A program made the translations under genes and the position numbers. From Pseudocercospora fijiensis CIRAD86 (taxonomy: Eukaryota > Ascomycota > Dothideomycetes > Mycosphaerellales > Mycosphaerellaceae), in NCBI RefSeq assembly GCF_000340215.1, contig NW_006921532.1:5368573-5432572 (forward strand): a DNA stretch of 64,000 bases, given 5' to 3'. The notes under the pieces are model-generated. The model saw only the letters and a program-made list of their open reading frames with translations. It was not told where the DNA came from and ran no database searches. How positions within the stretch are numbered: position 1 is the first letter of the stretch; the number at the start of each line of letters is the position of its first letter. Positions 12,579-25,700 of the stretch are shown here, in pieces.

Positions 12579-13250
12579 GGATGCTAAGGGGAGGCGCTTA
12601 CGACGAGGCTTAGGTAGGTTATTATCGTTATCGTCTCCGTCTAAGCCGTTCTACTCGTCCGAGCCGTTCTGCTTTGCCTTACCTAGCGTAGTCGGCTGCG
12701 TCTTGTCTTTCTATTACTTAGTACAGTATTACTACGGAGGTGCTACCTTGTCTTAAGAGGAGCCTCTAGTAGTAGAGCTCTTTACTAGGTATATAGTAAT
12801 ATCGTATCCGTATATAGTACTAAAGGCGGGCTCTGTATTACGTAAGAGTATAGCCTTACGGCTAGAGGTACTAAGCTTATAGACGTATATACCGTTAGCG
12901 TCTTATTCGCGGATTAAAGTCGAATAGCGGATTAAGTCTAGATCTAAGTCGACGTCGGCACGATCGGCGTTAAGGAATTCCTCGGTATCTTCTACGCTCT
13001 TAGTAGCGTAGAGGTTCGGGAAGGCTAACTAAACGGCGTCTACGACCTAGCGTACGGTTATTAGGACGTCGGCGCAGATAAGGATAGCGTCTATAGCCTT
13101 ACCCTAAAGTTCGTCTTTGCTCTTATTATCTAGAGGAGCGGGGCCCTTATCGTCTTTAGTTCTAGCGTTACCTATAGTAATATCCTTTCCTATAGCCTTT
13201 TCTTTCTATACTTCGTACTACTCTTTCTCCGTTACGTTCTCGCTATCGAC
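12579..13250 (-). other. middle segment of the long interrupted ORF
   Basis: This piece lies between elements A and B and belongs to the unidentified long frame. On the minus strand it reads from a Glu/Lys-rich repeat into an Asp-rich stretch and ends in a basic PKPRRKRLPL segment. It carries no LTR or retroelement motif. Confidence 0.6.
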
Positions 13251-13255
13251 GTCTA

Positions 13256-13451
13256 TATAAGAAGGGTATATTAGTAGGAAGATAGGGTAGTAGTAGGTAC
13301 GAGTAGTATTCGATAAGGAACTAGGAGGAGAGGGAGGAAGGTAGGCAAGTTAGCCTATTACTAAGCGCTAAGCCCTGCCTAAGGCACTAAGACCCTAGCT
13401 TTACTTAGCCTAGTTACATGCCAATTACGTGTAGCCTCTTTAGCCCTAATA
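13256..13451 (-). repeat. 3' LTR of element B
   Basis: It runs from TATAAGAAGGG to CCCTAATA, 196 bp, with both ends changed by TG to TA and CA to TA. The purine-rich internal tract next to it is the same as in A and C. Confidence 0.9.
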
Positions 13452-14639
13452 TACGCTTCCCTTCTAAAGGCCGCGCCCTCGTAGCCTGTCTATATTCTAC
13501 GACCTCTATTGCCGCTAACTTAGCAAGTCTAATAAGCTGCTTAGCCCGCGCTAAATTAAATACTTAACTACCTAATTATGTAACTATATTAAACCTTACC
13601 TCTGATACAATGTCTAACTCTAACTGCGCTATCCTTGTATATAATAAAGTAAAGGGATATAAAGCTATAAGAATTAAGGGCTATCGACTAATTATAATAT
13701 AGGCGCGTCTTCCCTGCTATAATAGGTAGACGTACGAGGTATTGCAGCCCTACCTCTGCTCCAAGTAACATTGTTCGGAGTTCTTTGCGTCTACTCTAAA
13801 AGACCTAGAAATGTCCGCTTCCGAGACTTTGTCCGTTCCGAGGGTTGCTCTTATTATTACGGGGGCTATTATTTACTATCGTAGTTTTACTAGCCCTAAT
13901 TAGTTAGGTTTAGCAGCCTTTAAGTGTTAACTAATTATATCTTTTTAAAAAACTCAGTTCTTCTAGTTTCTATAGGTAAAGGCTATTATAAGTGTAGTAG
14001 TAGAGGTTCGCTTCGCTTAAAGGGTCGGAAAGATCGAGGAGTAACCTATTATCCGCAAGATCGACCCTAGCTAGCTTAGCTCTATAGTTTTTGCCCTTAG
14101 TTAGTCTATTAGCCGCTTAATCTTTTAGGCAGCTTAAAGTTTTAATTAAAGTTTTAATTAAAGGTGCCTTAGGCTCGTAGTATAGGTAAGGTTATATCCG
14201 TAGGCGTAGTAATAATAGCAAGTAATGTTAATAATAGCGGCGCTAGTCGTCTTAGCGCTAACTTTACCTTGCTTTCGATTTCCTTCTTCGACTAATAATA
14301 TACTCTGTAACACTATTACTAATATAGCCGCGCTAGCCGCCGGCGTACTACTAGCTCGTAGCGCGACACTATTACCTTTATTACTATTATTCGCACGCGC
14401 GCGTACATCGCCCTTATCGAACGCTTAGGTCTCGAAGCCTCGATAGAATAAAGAACAAGAGGGGGACCTATAGGGCGTATTAGTAAAGAGGTAGAATCCT
14501 CGAAAGAGCAGTCGATTAGTTAATAGTTATAGTGCGCTCGTTAGCACTCGTTGCGCGTTCGTTATCGTAGTATAGTCTTGTTGTCCTTTGCTAACAATTG
14601 CTTGCCTCTAATTAGTTAGCTTAATAGCACCCTAGGGGT

Positions 14640-17600
14640 AGTATTGTTCCTAGGCGACATTATAAGCTTTTAGCCTTCTTCTTATTCTTTATACTAGTCT
14701 AATACTTATCTAATAACTTAGTTATATCCTTAAAGGAACCTTTAGCTTCCTATAAGTCCTATTTAGGCGAATAGCCTTGCTATCTTAGTAGGTACTCCTT
14801 CTTGCCTTTCCTAGTCTGATGCTTTAGTATACGCTCTATAGACTATAGCTCTTTACTATCGGCTAAGACTTCTTCTAACTTAGTAGGCGCTTTATCGCCT
14901 TCGCGCTAATAGTATAGTTTAAGAAGGGATACATAGAAGGTATTATAGATAGTGTAATAAGGTAGAAGCTACAACTAATAGGCCTATACGGAAGAGCCCT
15001 TAACTTCTCGAATGCGGAATAGGCTAATGTATCTTAGTGCGAGCTTAGGCCTTGTTTTGCAGCTTTTGCTATTAGGTAATAGGTATTTGCAGATACGGAG
15101 GTTCTTAGTACTTAGTATAACTATGTCGCCTTGCTTAAAGGTTATTAGCGTATAGTGTTTGTTATAGTAGGCCTTCTAATATGCCTAGGCCTTTGCTAGT
15201 TTGTTAGCTAACTTAGCGTAAATTTCCCGCATCTTTTAAACCCTCTTAATAGCCGCTAGTGTCTTAGGTATTAGTACTTGACGCGCTTCCCTTTCCTTAC
15301 GCTCGGCCTCGAGCGGTAGGGGGTCTTATAGTATAGCAGCGTTCTAGCCTATTATAGCTATATATAGTAATACCTTAGTTAATAAGTAGATACTGTTATT
15401 ATATACGAATTTAGCTAGTTATAGGAGGTTGACCTAGTCGTCGGGGTTCTCGTTAATATAACTGCGTAGGTACTGCTATAGGGTAGCATTCTGCCTCTCT
15501 ATTTAACCGTTAGTCTACGGATAGAAGGCTGTTAATAGCCGATGCTTCAGTCTTAGCTATAGGCATATTTCGCTCTAATAGTGCGATATTAGTATCGATC
15601 TACGATTAGACACTATCCCCTTAGGGGTTCCCTAATAGGTGTAGAAGATATTGTTCTATAGCGCTTCTGCTATATTAATAGTAGTCTAATCCTTACGTAC
15701 TAGGATGTATCGGGCGCCTTTAGTAAATCGATCTACTATAATAAGGATAGTATTATATATATCCTTACTACCCCTACGCTTAGCGGAAGGAAGGCCTATA
15801 ATAAAATCTATTGTAAGTTCTACGAATAGCTTCCTAGGAACAGGAAGTAAAGACAACTCGCTAAATAGCAGGTGCTTTAGTACTTTAATACGCTAGCATA
15901 CTACATAGGTCTATATATATTCTTTTATATGCCGCTTACTATTTAGCTAGTAGTATATACGCGATAGTAGCTCGTGCGACCTCTCTATACTATAGTAACT
16001 AGCAAGCTTACTATTATAGTGTCGCTTTAAAAGCTCTTATCTAATCGATTGTTTAGCGGGGACATAGTATCTACCCTTAAACTTTAAGTAACCCTTGTCG
16101 TCGATCGACTAACTATTACTCTTACTAGATCGAGTCGCTCGTCTACTTATAAGCCTATTAATACGCTCGATAGCAAAGGCGTCCCTCTACTAAGTACGTA
16201 ATAGCTTATCTATAAACGATTAACTATCCCTATTTGCAAGGTTATTTAATAGTACCCGTACTATCGAACGAGGTACGTATTATATATATCTAATAGTACT
16301 AGTAGCCGGAACTACTACAACCTCTTCTATAGTGCTATCGCTATATAGGCTATTACTATAGATAGCAATGTCTTTAATCGAGTTATTATAGCTCGAGCGA
16401 TCTACGTCCTTTCTAACGCGTACTAGAAGAACGACAACTCCGCTATAGTATTTATTGCCGCCGCGGGGTCCGGAAGTCCGCTTATCCTACGCTTGCTTAT
16501 TAACAATACGGGCTATAGCAATCTTATGCTATAGGGTTAGAAATAATAAATTAATATACTAAGTCTCGCTATCGTAATTAGGTCGCCTCGATAGGCTATT
16601 AGTAGGGTTACTTACGCCTAGCCGATATAATATATTAAAATCGAACCCGGCGAGGTAGACGGCCTATCTAGCCTATCGACCTATAACCCTAGTAACCTTC
16701 GTAATTCTACGGAGGTTGTTATAGTCCGTATAGACCTAAATTGTATGCTAAGCACTATCGAGATAGTAGCGCTAATACTTAAAGGCTTCTACGATTGCTA
16801 GGAGCTCTTGCTCGTAGGTCTCGTATCGACGTTCTACGTCGATTATCTTCTGTAAAAAGAAGGCAATCGGGTGCTAGTAGGTATTATTAGCCTATTATAA
16901 CATAATAGCTAATATAGCGAACTGTAAAGCGTTAGTCTCAATTCGGATCTGCTTGCTTAGCACGAAATAGTGCAATAAGGGGACTTCGGTAAAGCGCTTC
17001 TTTAAACCGTTAAAAGCGGCTTGTGTTTTGTTAGTCTATTTAAACTCTCTAGACGGGTTAGCCTTAGTTTTAGTAAGCTTAGTTAGGGGCATTACATACC
17101 GTAAATAGCTCTTAATAAAGCGACGATAGAAATTAGCGAAGCCGAGGAACGACTACAGTTCCTTAATTAACGTAGGAACAGGCTATTTAGTAATAGTTTT
17201 AATCCGATTAGGATTAGCCTTAATACCCTTAGTTAATACGAGGAAGCAAAGGAATAATACCTCTTTAGCAGCAAAGGTGCATTTAGAAGGCTTGCAATAT
17301 AGTCTATAGGCTCGTAGGCGGTCGAGGACCTTACGTACTACGGCCTAGTGTTCTATAATATTAGGTAAATGCGCATAAACTAGGATATTATCTAGGTAAA
17401 CTATATAGAGGTAGTCTAATAGGCCTAAAAGGGCCCGATTGATATAGGACTAGAATATTGCAGGAGTATTAGCTAGGCTAAATAGTATAACTAAGTATTC
17501 GAAATAGCTATAGCGAGTACGGAAGGCTGTTTTCTATTTATCGCCCTTACGAATACAGATACGATAGTACGCATCCTTAATGTCTAATATAGTATAGAAG

Positions 17601-18560
17601 TAAGCGCTAGAAAGGCGATCGAGGGTCTCGTTAATAAGCGGAAGTAGACAGCGGTCTTTAATAGTAATAGTATTAAGTCTACTATAGTCGATATATAGAC
17701 GTAGGCTACTATCCTTCTTTAGTACGAACAGGATAGGTACACTAGTAGGGCTATTACTATACCGAATACGACTATTAGCTAGGTTTTCCTCTAGGTACTT
17801 ACGCAATATAGCAAGCTCGCGCTTACTAAGGTTGTAGAGTAGTCTAAAAGGAACCTCTTTGCTCTCTATAATGTTAATCTTATAATCCGTCTCTTTGAAT
17901 ATAGGCAATATCGATACTAAGTAGTGTTTAAACACATTAATATAGGTCTCTCGAATAGGCTCTAGTATACGAGTAAGCTAATTAGGGTCTATACTATTAG
18001 GGGGCACAGATTTATCGTTATTACTACCGAGCAGGTCGGTAGTCGGATTAGCTAAGGCGGGTGTTAGGTTACTAATAAATAGGACCCTAATATCGTTAGG
18101 GCACTCGCTAACATTAATGTATTTAATGTCCTCTTTCCTAGCGATTCTAAATCGCTACTTCTAAATGCCTAAGTCTATAGCTATAGCGTAGTACTTAAGA
18201 ACAGGGTTGCTAATAATAATATCGGATAGGAGGCTGTCTATGTCTACTACGTAGGCAGTAAAGTTTAGTAGGCGCTTATTGCCGAGGTCGTCTCTTAGGG
18301 CTATATAGATATAGTAGGCTCCGCAGGTCAAGTGCCGAGCGTTATTAAACTAAGTAAGGGTTAGTAGGTTAGTCCTAGGCAGTTGTCGAAGGTCTAATTG
18401 CTTAGCTAGGCGATAGCTAATAAGGGCACTAACTGAATTTCCTAGATCTAGCACAACCTTAGTCTTATAATTAGTTCTATACGTATCCGATACGAGACAG
18501 GCACGTATAATAGCTAGTACAATGTCGATAGTCTTACGCCGTACAAGGCTAACAGTTAGT
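14640..18560 (-). pseudogene. element B pol, RIP-inactivated
   Basis: The open stretch 17534-17935 is almost identical in sequence to the RT segment of A, with scattered substitutions. Downstream come YLDN at 17387-17398, RNase H and integrase blocks and the basic tail near 14680. The in-frame TAG codons only partly coincide with those in A, which indicates independent mutation. It encodes no functional polyprotein. Confidence 0.82.
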
Positions 18561-18579
18561 ACGGCGCTTATTCTTTTTT

Positions 18580-20180
18580 CGAAGGTTGGCCTATAGGGGT
18601 AGCGCTAGCCGCTAAGAGGTGCTTTCGGTATTTAGCGGAGGTACAGTCGATTCGGGCCTAGTCCTTAGGTTTGTCGCATTAGCCTAGTAGATAGCTAGTG
18701 CTATTACAATTAAAGTACTTTAATCCGGTTAGTAGACTGCCGTAGCTGTTATTATTGTTAGTAGAACGGTTGGTATTATAGGGATACGAGCCCCTTCTAC
18801 GGCCCCTATTACGGCCTCCTCTATATAGCCGCCGGCTACGGCCTCTTCTACGGTTATTGTTACTATTCCCGTTATTAGTACTATTGTTCTAGTAGGAACC
18901 TTAGTTTCCTCCGTAGGCACTACGGTTGCTACGGTTAGTACTAGCTAGTCGGATCCTTAATTCTAGTCGTTATTAGAGCTAAATAGCCCGTTCGGCTGTT
19001 TCTACTTCGACTATAAATTAAATGCGTATTAGATTAGCTTGTTCGAATATACGGCGACGGTCTAATTCGAGGATAAGCTCCTATCTAAGTTTTAGGCGTA
19101 TCTCGGAGATCTGTATAGAATTAGTCTTAGGCAGAAGGTCGTCTTTAAGGGTTTTTAAATAGGCCTCGAATAAGCGGGCCGATTAATTAGTCTTTTACTT
19201 AGCTCGAAGGTACTAGTCCTAAGCATGTTGTTGCCTTAGTGTAGGGTTTCTAAGGGTGTCTGGTATAATAGTTTTGTAGGTTTGCTACTAAATAGCGGTC
19301 TAATTAGTAAGGGAGTTAAAGTGGTTATCCTAGGTACGCTTTAGGTCTCTATTAATGTACTATATAGCATAGACGACTAGCGAATAGTCGTCTAGTAGGG
19401 CCCTTAGTATATTTCGCTAGTTCAATTTACAATCGCGTATATAATTATTATACTGTTTGCGGCTAGAGCTATTAAATACGATATAGTCTTTAAGCTTAGC
19501 ATCCTTCTTTTAAATAGAAGGTCCTACTATTAGTTCTAGTCTAGTAGTAGTTGTTAGGGCTTCCTATAGGCGGCGAATCTCGAGGAGATTATCCTTTAGC
19601 TATTGTTCTTAACGTAGGGCAGTAAGCCTGTTTTAAGTAGCTTCTTAAAGTCTCCCTACTAGTTAGGGGCTAAAGGCTAGTTAGCTATATCGTCGATTAA
19701 TAATATTGTTAAGAATGTCGTTAATAGGCAATTCTAGATTATTACCTAGAATTACAGGTTCTTCTTTAGTAGGCCCTATAGTAGGCTCTTCGGTAGGAGG
19801 CACTTTAGTAGGTGCTTTAGTAGGCACTTTAGTAGGCACTATACTACTTGCGTTGTTATTGCTAGCGCTGCTAGCGGTAGCACGGTTATTATTGCTTCGT
19901 AATAAGCCGGCTATTGTAATAGGGGGTAACACTAATAATGTATTATTAGCCCCTAAGATGCGGATATAGCGGAATTAGTAGATATCGGTCTAGTATGCTT
20001 AACTTAGTGTAATAGGCCGTATAGAAGGCCTTACTTGATAATTAGTACGGTTGTTTTCGATAGAATAGTACGTATAGGTCCCGTTCTTCGGGCGCAATAT
20101 AGTTAGATTAGTCTTGTTCGTAGCTATACCGCTAAAAGCTTGAAATAAGGACTATCTAGCTGCTGCCCTTAAAGGGTAGA
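18580..20180 (-). pseudogene. element B gag, RIP-inactivated
   Basis: It has the same layout as in A: PTK-type repeats followed by ELPINDILNNII at 19681-19932, an internal capsid-like region broken by TAG, and a knuckle at 18676-18717. The knuckle reads Tyr, Cys, Tyr, Cys at the four ligand positions. Confidence 0.78.
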
Positions 20181-20190
20181 TCGAATACTA

Positions 20191-20386
20191 TATAAGAAGG
20201 GTATATTAGTAGGTAGATAGGGTAGTAGTAAGTACGAGTAGTATTCGATAAAGAACTAGGAGGAAAGGGAGGACGGTAGGCAAGTTAGCCTATTGCTAAG
20301 CGCTAAGCCCTACCTAAGGCACTAAGACCCTAGCTTTACTTAGCCTAGTTACATACTAATTACGTATAGCCTCTTTAGCCCTAACA
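20191..20386 (-). repeat. 5' LTR of element B
   Basis: It runs from TATAAGAAGGG to CCCTAACA. The CA end is unmutated and is followed by GTCTA. Confidence 0.92.
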
Positions 20387-20391
20387 GTCTA

Positions 20392-22290
20392 TCTTCTCTA
20401 CGTCCTGCTTTTTACCTACGATCTCTTTTCCTAGTTCCTACTCTTCTTTCTCTATTACCTTCTTGCTATCGACGTCTATCTTTTCTACGTCCTACTTTTT
20501 ACCTACGATCTCTTTTCTTAGTTCCTACTTTTCTACTATAATAGTATCCTAATACGTCGCGTTGTTAGGGTCCTTAAGCTCCTTCTTATACCGCTAGAGT
20601 ATAGGTATTTCCTTAGGGCGTAGGGCCGCCTTTCCCTTAGGGCGCTTAGTAGCTAACTCTATAGCGCTAGTATCGGCGTTAAGCGCGGTAGCGTCGCGTA
20701 CTACTACGGCGTCCGAGGCATATTAGTATTAATTTGCAGCTTCTCTAAGATACTAAGGAAGGTCCTTATCGCCCTATACCTATCCTTAATTATTATAGTA
20801 ATCTATCTACGGAGTATTAGGCTTAATTATCTTAACAATCTTAGTAGGACCGAGTACTATAGTTACGGTACGCTCTTTCTAGTAACGGTATTCCGTCTAA
20901 AATCGCGCAGAGGCGGCGTATTGCTTAGGGTAGGCGTCTAGCAAATCGGTGCTATTAGACGTAATTAGGTCGATAGGCTCGAGTACGATAATCTTCTCCT
21001 ATACCTTTACGTATATCGCGGCTATCTACTACTAGACTATCGCCTCTACGGTAACGTTCTATTCCTCCTTAAACTAGCCTAGTAAGTTATAGCAATTAGC
21101 AGTCTAACTAAGGCGCTCGTCGCGCTACTCTAGCGTTTCGTCTTCTAGTCTATCTGCCGTACGTACTACAATCTATGCAATCTATATATATACGGATATA
21201 AGGTTTAGCTCGGTCTCGTCCTAGCCTAGTATACCGGTAAGGATCTCGTATAGCTTATCTAGGGCGTTCTTTGCGAAGCTGTAGCTAGCTAAGGCGCTTA
21301 TAAGTTAAAAGGCAGTCTAGGTATAGGGTACCGCGAAGGGTATACCGTTCTCCTTATAAGACGTTAGAGTAAGGTCGAGTTTAGCGAGCGTCTAGATCGC
21401 GTAGTAGATATTATAGTTACGGACTTAGTCCGGGATCTCTACTAGATCGCAAAACAATTTAGCGTACTAGGGATTAGGTACGATAACGCGGTATCGCTAG
21501 CCGTCCTAAGCGACGTCTAGCTTAGCGTCTAGAAACTAATAGAACTACGGCAGGCCGAAAAACGTAGCCTAGCTAGCGTAATTACCTATTTCGTAGCCGT
21601 TAATACTAGCGCCCTACTATAATAAGATAGCGATATAGCGTAAGGTATTACGGTCCTTTAGATTAGCTTTAGGGTCGAGTAGTAGTAGGGGCAGGTAGCT
21701 AAGTTCGGAGAGGTCGATTAAGCGAATTCGTATAATATATACCCTATCGGAGCTATAGTGCTTTAGAAAGAAGTCCTCGAAGGTAATAGGGTTTACCTAT
21801 ATAGTTCTTCTACGTAATAGTAGGCGCGGCACTAGCGTACGATAGATTCGTGCCTATACTATAGCGTTAACGAAGTTACTAATATTTTCTAGTAGCGGCC
21901 GGTCGAGCTCGCGGTATAACTCTACTAGGACCTTATTATAAGGGATTTTGTTAAGGTTCGCCTACGCGATATGTTTAGGCGAGCTAGTATAGTCCTCGTA
22001 GTACTCGATTTGTAGTAGTACTAAGGCAAATAGTAGGCCGCTAACCTTGCGACGCTAAGGTAGCTACTACTAGCTTAGTTCGGAGAGCTCGTCTTCTTTA
22101 TAGGTATATTGCTATTATATAGGAGGGCCGCGCTCGCCCGCTAGCGGATAGTAGCGCTCGCTACGCTCTATTTTAGTAATAGGTATTATCGTCTAAGCTA
22201 GTAGTCGAGGCGGCGTATACTTAGTAAGGATAATAGAAATAGTATTAAGCGGAGTAGAGAGAATTTAGTATATTACGTATATATAGTAAC
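20392..22290 (-). other. N-terminal segment of the long interrupted ORF
   Basis: The minus-strand frame is open except for RIP-type stops over about 1.9 kb. It begins near 22290 with a hydrophobic stretch in which Ile codons could be mutated Met codons. The end next to element B holds two imperfect copies of a Lys/Glu-rich unit of about 24 residues, visible in DNA as a repeat at about 20390-20520. Confidence 0.55.
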
Positions 22291-22299
22291 TAAAGACTA

Positions 22300-22590
22300 C
22301 CGGCGTTGCTAGAGCGTTCTACGTTATTATAACGCAAACTTTACCTCGCTTACGCCGCGCCGTTTATATATACGGTACGGCCTGTCCGACAATAGGACGC
22401 GTCCTACGTTAATAATAACAATAAGACGCGTCGCCGCGCGCTTTAGAGCGATAATAGAGAGGGGACAATAAAGTAAACTATATACGTTTCAAAATAGAGT
22501 AAAGTAGGGTATGTTTTAAAATAAGGTAGAATAGGGTACGATTTAATTATAAATAATAATACTATAACGTAACGTGCCGCGGTAAAGATG
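22300..22590. other. RIP-mutated spacer between the long ORF and element D
   Basis: No coding frame is evident. The segment is A/T-rich toward 22500-22580, where GTAAAGTAGGGTATG- and AAGGTAGAATAGGGT-like units recur. It could hold the 3' LTR of element D, but I found no matching copy on the right side. Confidence 0.3.
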
Positions 22591-22789
22591 CCTATTATTA
22601 TATATAATGCTACTTAGTTATTCTTCTATAAGGCTATTCGTTAGGAGTTACGCAAGCTAGGCCTCCGAGAAGGCCGAGCCTATAGTTCTCCTACTATTAA
22701 CTATAGTACGCCTAGGGACGGCGCTACCTATTGCGGTACCTACTATTATTATACTCGCTATCGTAACGCCTGCTATAGGTAGAGGCGGT

Positions 22790-25700
22790 CGTACTCTTAG
22801 ACGAGTTCCGCTAAATTACGGAGGTCGTCGATATTATACTAAACGTTATACGCGTAACCGTACCCCTGCTATTTAACTAAATATTACGTCTTACCCCTCG
22901 AGACTCTACGTCCGAGGAGCTTCTCGACTTTATAATAGGGCGCCTTTAGGTATAGGTAGTCGTTATCGAAAGGTGCTTTATCTACTAGGCCTAGCTCGGA
23001 TACCTCTCGGTTATATAGATCGCGGCCCTTAGGATAAGGTTCGAGCTACGAAACTAAGATTATAGGGTAGATACGTATTACTAGGGAGAGGTCGAGCTCG
23101 TATACGAGGTTGCCGACCGGGCGTACTACTTTAAATAGTCTAGTGCGCTACGTAGAGAGCTTACGATTAGGGTTGCCTAGTAGGCGATATCCCTTATATA
23201 GCTTAAGTAGTACCTTCTAGCCCGTCTTAAAGGAAATAGGGCGATACTTACGGTCGTATCGGTCCTTTATTATTACTACCGCCTACGCGAGAGAGTCCGT
23301 AGCCTAATCGCGTACCTTCTATCTTAGTACTAAGTAGTCTTCCGTAGGGAGCTCGGTAAGGGGGTTTAGCGCGTCTAAGTTTGTCTTAAATCCTTAAATT
23401 AGAATATTAGGTATTTCTCTAGTCGAGGTATTCCTAGCGTTATTAAGCTCAGCCTAGATATACGGTAATACGTCCGTCTAATTAGCGTTCGGATAATTAG
23501 AGGTAAAGAATCGGAGTGCGATTTCTATAGTCTAATTAGTTCGCTTAGACTAGCCGTCCGACTAAGGATAGTACGCTATCGTTACGAAGAACCTCGTACC
23601 TAACTTTTTAAAGGCTGCTTTTATAAATTCGCTAAGCTAAATAGGGTTACGGTTACCGATTATAATAGCTAGAAGGTTTCGTTCTATTTCGATATATCCT
23701 TAGATCTAATCGCTACCGTACTGCTACGCCGTCTACGTTAATTTGCACTTGCGTAGTATAACGCGCTTAGAGTACTTATACGTCTTAGTAAGGAAACTAT
23801 CGTAGCCGTCTTTATTAGGTAGCAGGCCGTAAACCTAGTCCGTAGTAATAGCGTACTATAGAATAGGCTAGTATTTAATCGGCTACAATTTACCGTATAA
23901 AGGATAGCGGAGCGTCTAGTTTAGGATATACTCGGAGTAATAAGCGATATACTTAGAGACCTCGCGCCCGAGCCGGCGTATATAGAAACTAGCGTATAGG
24001 CGAGCGTAAGTGCAGTAATAACCTACGTAGTAATAATAATCGTAGGCTATCTAGAAGACCTCCTTATATAGGGAGCGGGGGATATATAGCCTCTCTCTAC
24101 CGTCGGTATCGTCCTTAAAATAGATAAGGTCGTCGCGTAAGAAAAAACAAAGTCCTAATAGGCTCGACTCGGCCTCGCCTATAATATCCGCTTCCTTATA
24201 ATTAGGGTTGTCGTTAGCGTCTAGGGTCCTTATAGCGGCGGCTCGTAGGCGGCGTTCCTCTATAGCGTTTAGCTAAGCTAGGATTGCGAACTAATAGGGG
24301 TCCTTAGTATATCCCGTCTTTAAGTCGTTCTTAAATTCGGTAGCGAGTTCTACGAGTACGGAGTAGAAAACTATAGGCTCGTTAGAGGTATACGTTCGGC
24401 CGGAGTGCTCGTTAATTATAGTAGCGTAAAAGCAAATCGCACCCTCGCTTTCGTATAGGTATATATAGTACGCGTCGATTATATTATTCGTAGGGGCAGG
24501 ATCGTCGTATACTAGGGGATCTAGTATATCGTATACTTAGTCTGCTGCTCGGTTAAGATCCGCTACAAGCCTACTTAAGGCGTCCGGTATTCTATAAAGG
24601 CGTCCTAGGCGATAATATACTTTAAGCTTAGGGTACTAAGAGAGGTACTAACTAGCTCGCACTAGACGGAGATTAAGCTTGTCCGTAGACGTCGTTATCG
24701 CTAGGCTCGCTGCCGTTATAATGCCTAGGGCCGCTATATAGTCGGAAAACACGTATACCGGCTTACGTACCGCCTATAGAATTATTCGTGCCTTCTATAC
24801 TATCTAGACTAGTCCGCTAACCTTAAGCTCGGTAGCTAGGTACCGCTTTTCTACGTCCGTAAGTGCTTTGCTAAGGTATATAATTACTTGTACCTAATCT
24901 ACCGGGAAGCGTACGGCCTTACTATTCTCGATAGTCGGCTCTAGATCTCCTTTAACGTAGTATACTACTACTACGAATCCTCCTACGTAGGCGTCTAGGT
25001 CGATATGTATAGGGCGATTAGGGTCCGCGTAATAGGAGAACTTCACATCGCGGTATATCTGTCTTAGGATGTCGAAGGCCTTATATTCCGTCTCTAGTAA
25101 TTTATCCGAGTCGAAGGCTAGGGTCCTTACCGCGTAACGCTTACGCTTATTGCCTTTATTCGCTAGGCTAAAACGCAAGAGCTCCTTTTTACGGTTCTCG
25201 AATAGTATCGTAATCGTAGAGTAGTATAGAATATACTAGCGTTGCTATCTAGTAAGCCCTAAGTAAAATTTAATATCCTTTAGGGTCGTAGGGAATTTCA
25301 AGTCTAGAATAGCCTAGACCTTTTCTTTATAAGTAGTGTATCCTAGTCCTAATACTCGTTAGCCTAAAAGCTTCGTAGATAGATATACGAGGAACGACTT
25401 ATACGGTGCGATACTAATGTTCCTGTCTACTAGGCACTTAAAAACGGCGTCTAGATACTATAGGTACTCCTCGAAGGTACGGGAATAAATAACAATATCG
25501 TCGATATAAGTACGGTAGTAGGATTTGTATCGCTTAAGGATCTTATCGAGCTAGCGCTAGACATATTACACGCTATTTAAGAACCCTATAATAGCTACGT
25601 GCATCTGTTCTTAGCCGCGGTAGCTATTAATCGCGAATTTGCTACGGTCCTTCTCGGCTACGGCCTATTAGTAGAAAAATGCTACGGCGTCTACTATTGT

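Larger units (their letters stand above)
13256..20386 (-). mobile_element. Ty3/Gypsy LTR retrotransposon, copy B
   Basis: Target duplication GTCTA stands at 13251-13255 and 20387-20391. LTRs are 13256-13451 and 20191-20386. The internal region matches A and C throughout in order and motifs: Gag repeats at 19681-19932, knuckle at 18676-18717, RT at 17534-17935, YLDN at 17387-17398, integrase to the left. It is about 7.1 kb, minus strand. Its RIP mutations differ from those in A: its knuckle has lost the first Cys and the His but keeps the second and fourth Cys. Confidence 0.93.
4090..22290 (-). pseudogene. long unidentified ORF (about 1,240 codons) split by elements A and B
   Basis: The frame runs leftward from about 22290 to 20392, resumes from 13255 to 12579, and resumes again from 5286 to about 4090. 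Removing A and B and one copy of each target duplication leaves the same reading frame across both junctions. Stops inside it are mainly TAG, as expected from RIP of Gln and Trp codons. At the first junction a Lys/Glu/Asp-rich repeat (KKQDVEKID, then VDSKK or VDSEN) continues on both sides, which supports the join. The first third is rich in aromatic residues (for example FFGLPQFY, WRYRV with Trp inferred). The middle is charged and low-complexity; the last third is globular-looking. I do not recognise the family. It could be a retroelement ORF, an old captured gene or another integrated element. It lies on the same strand just upstream of the gag-pol fragment at 1730-3800. Confidence 0.55.
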
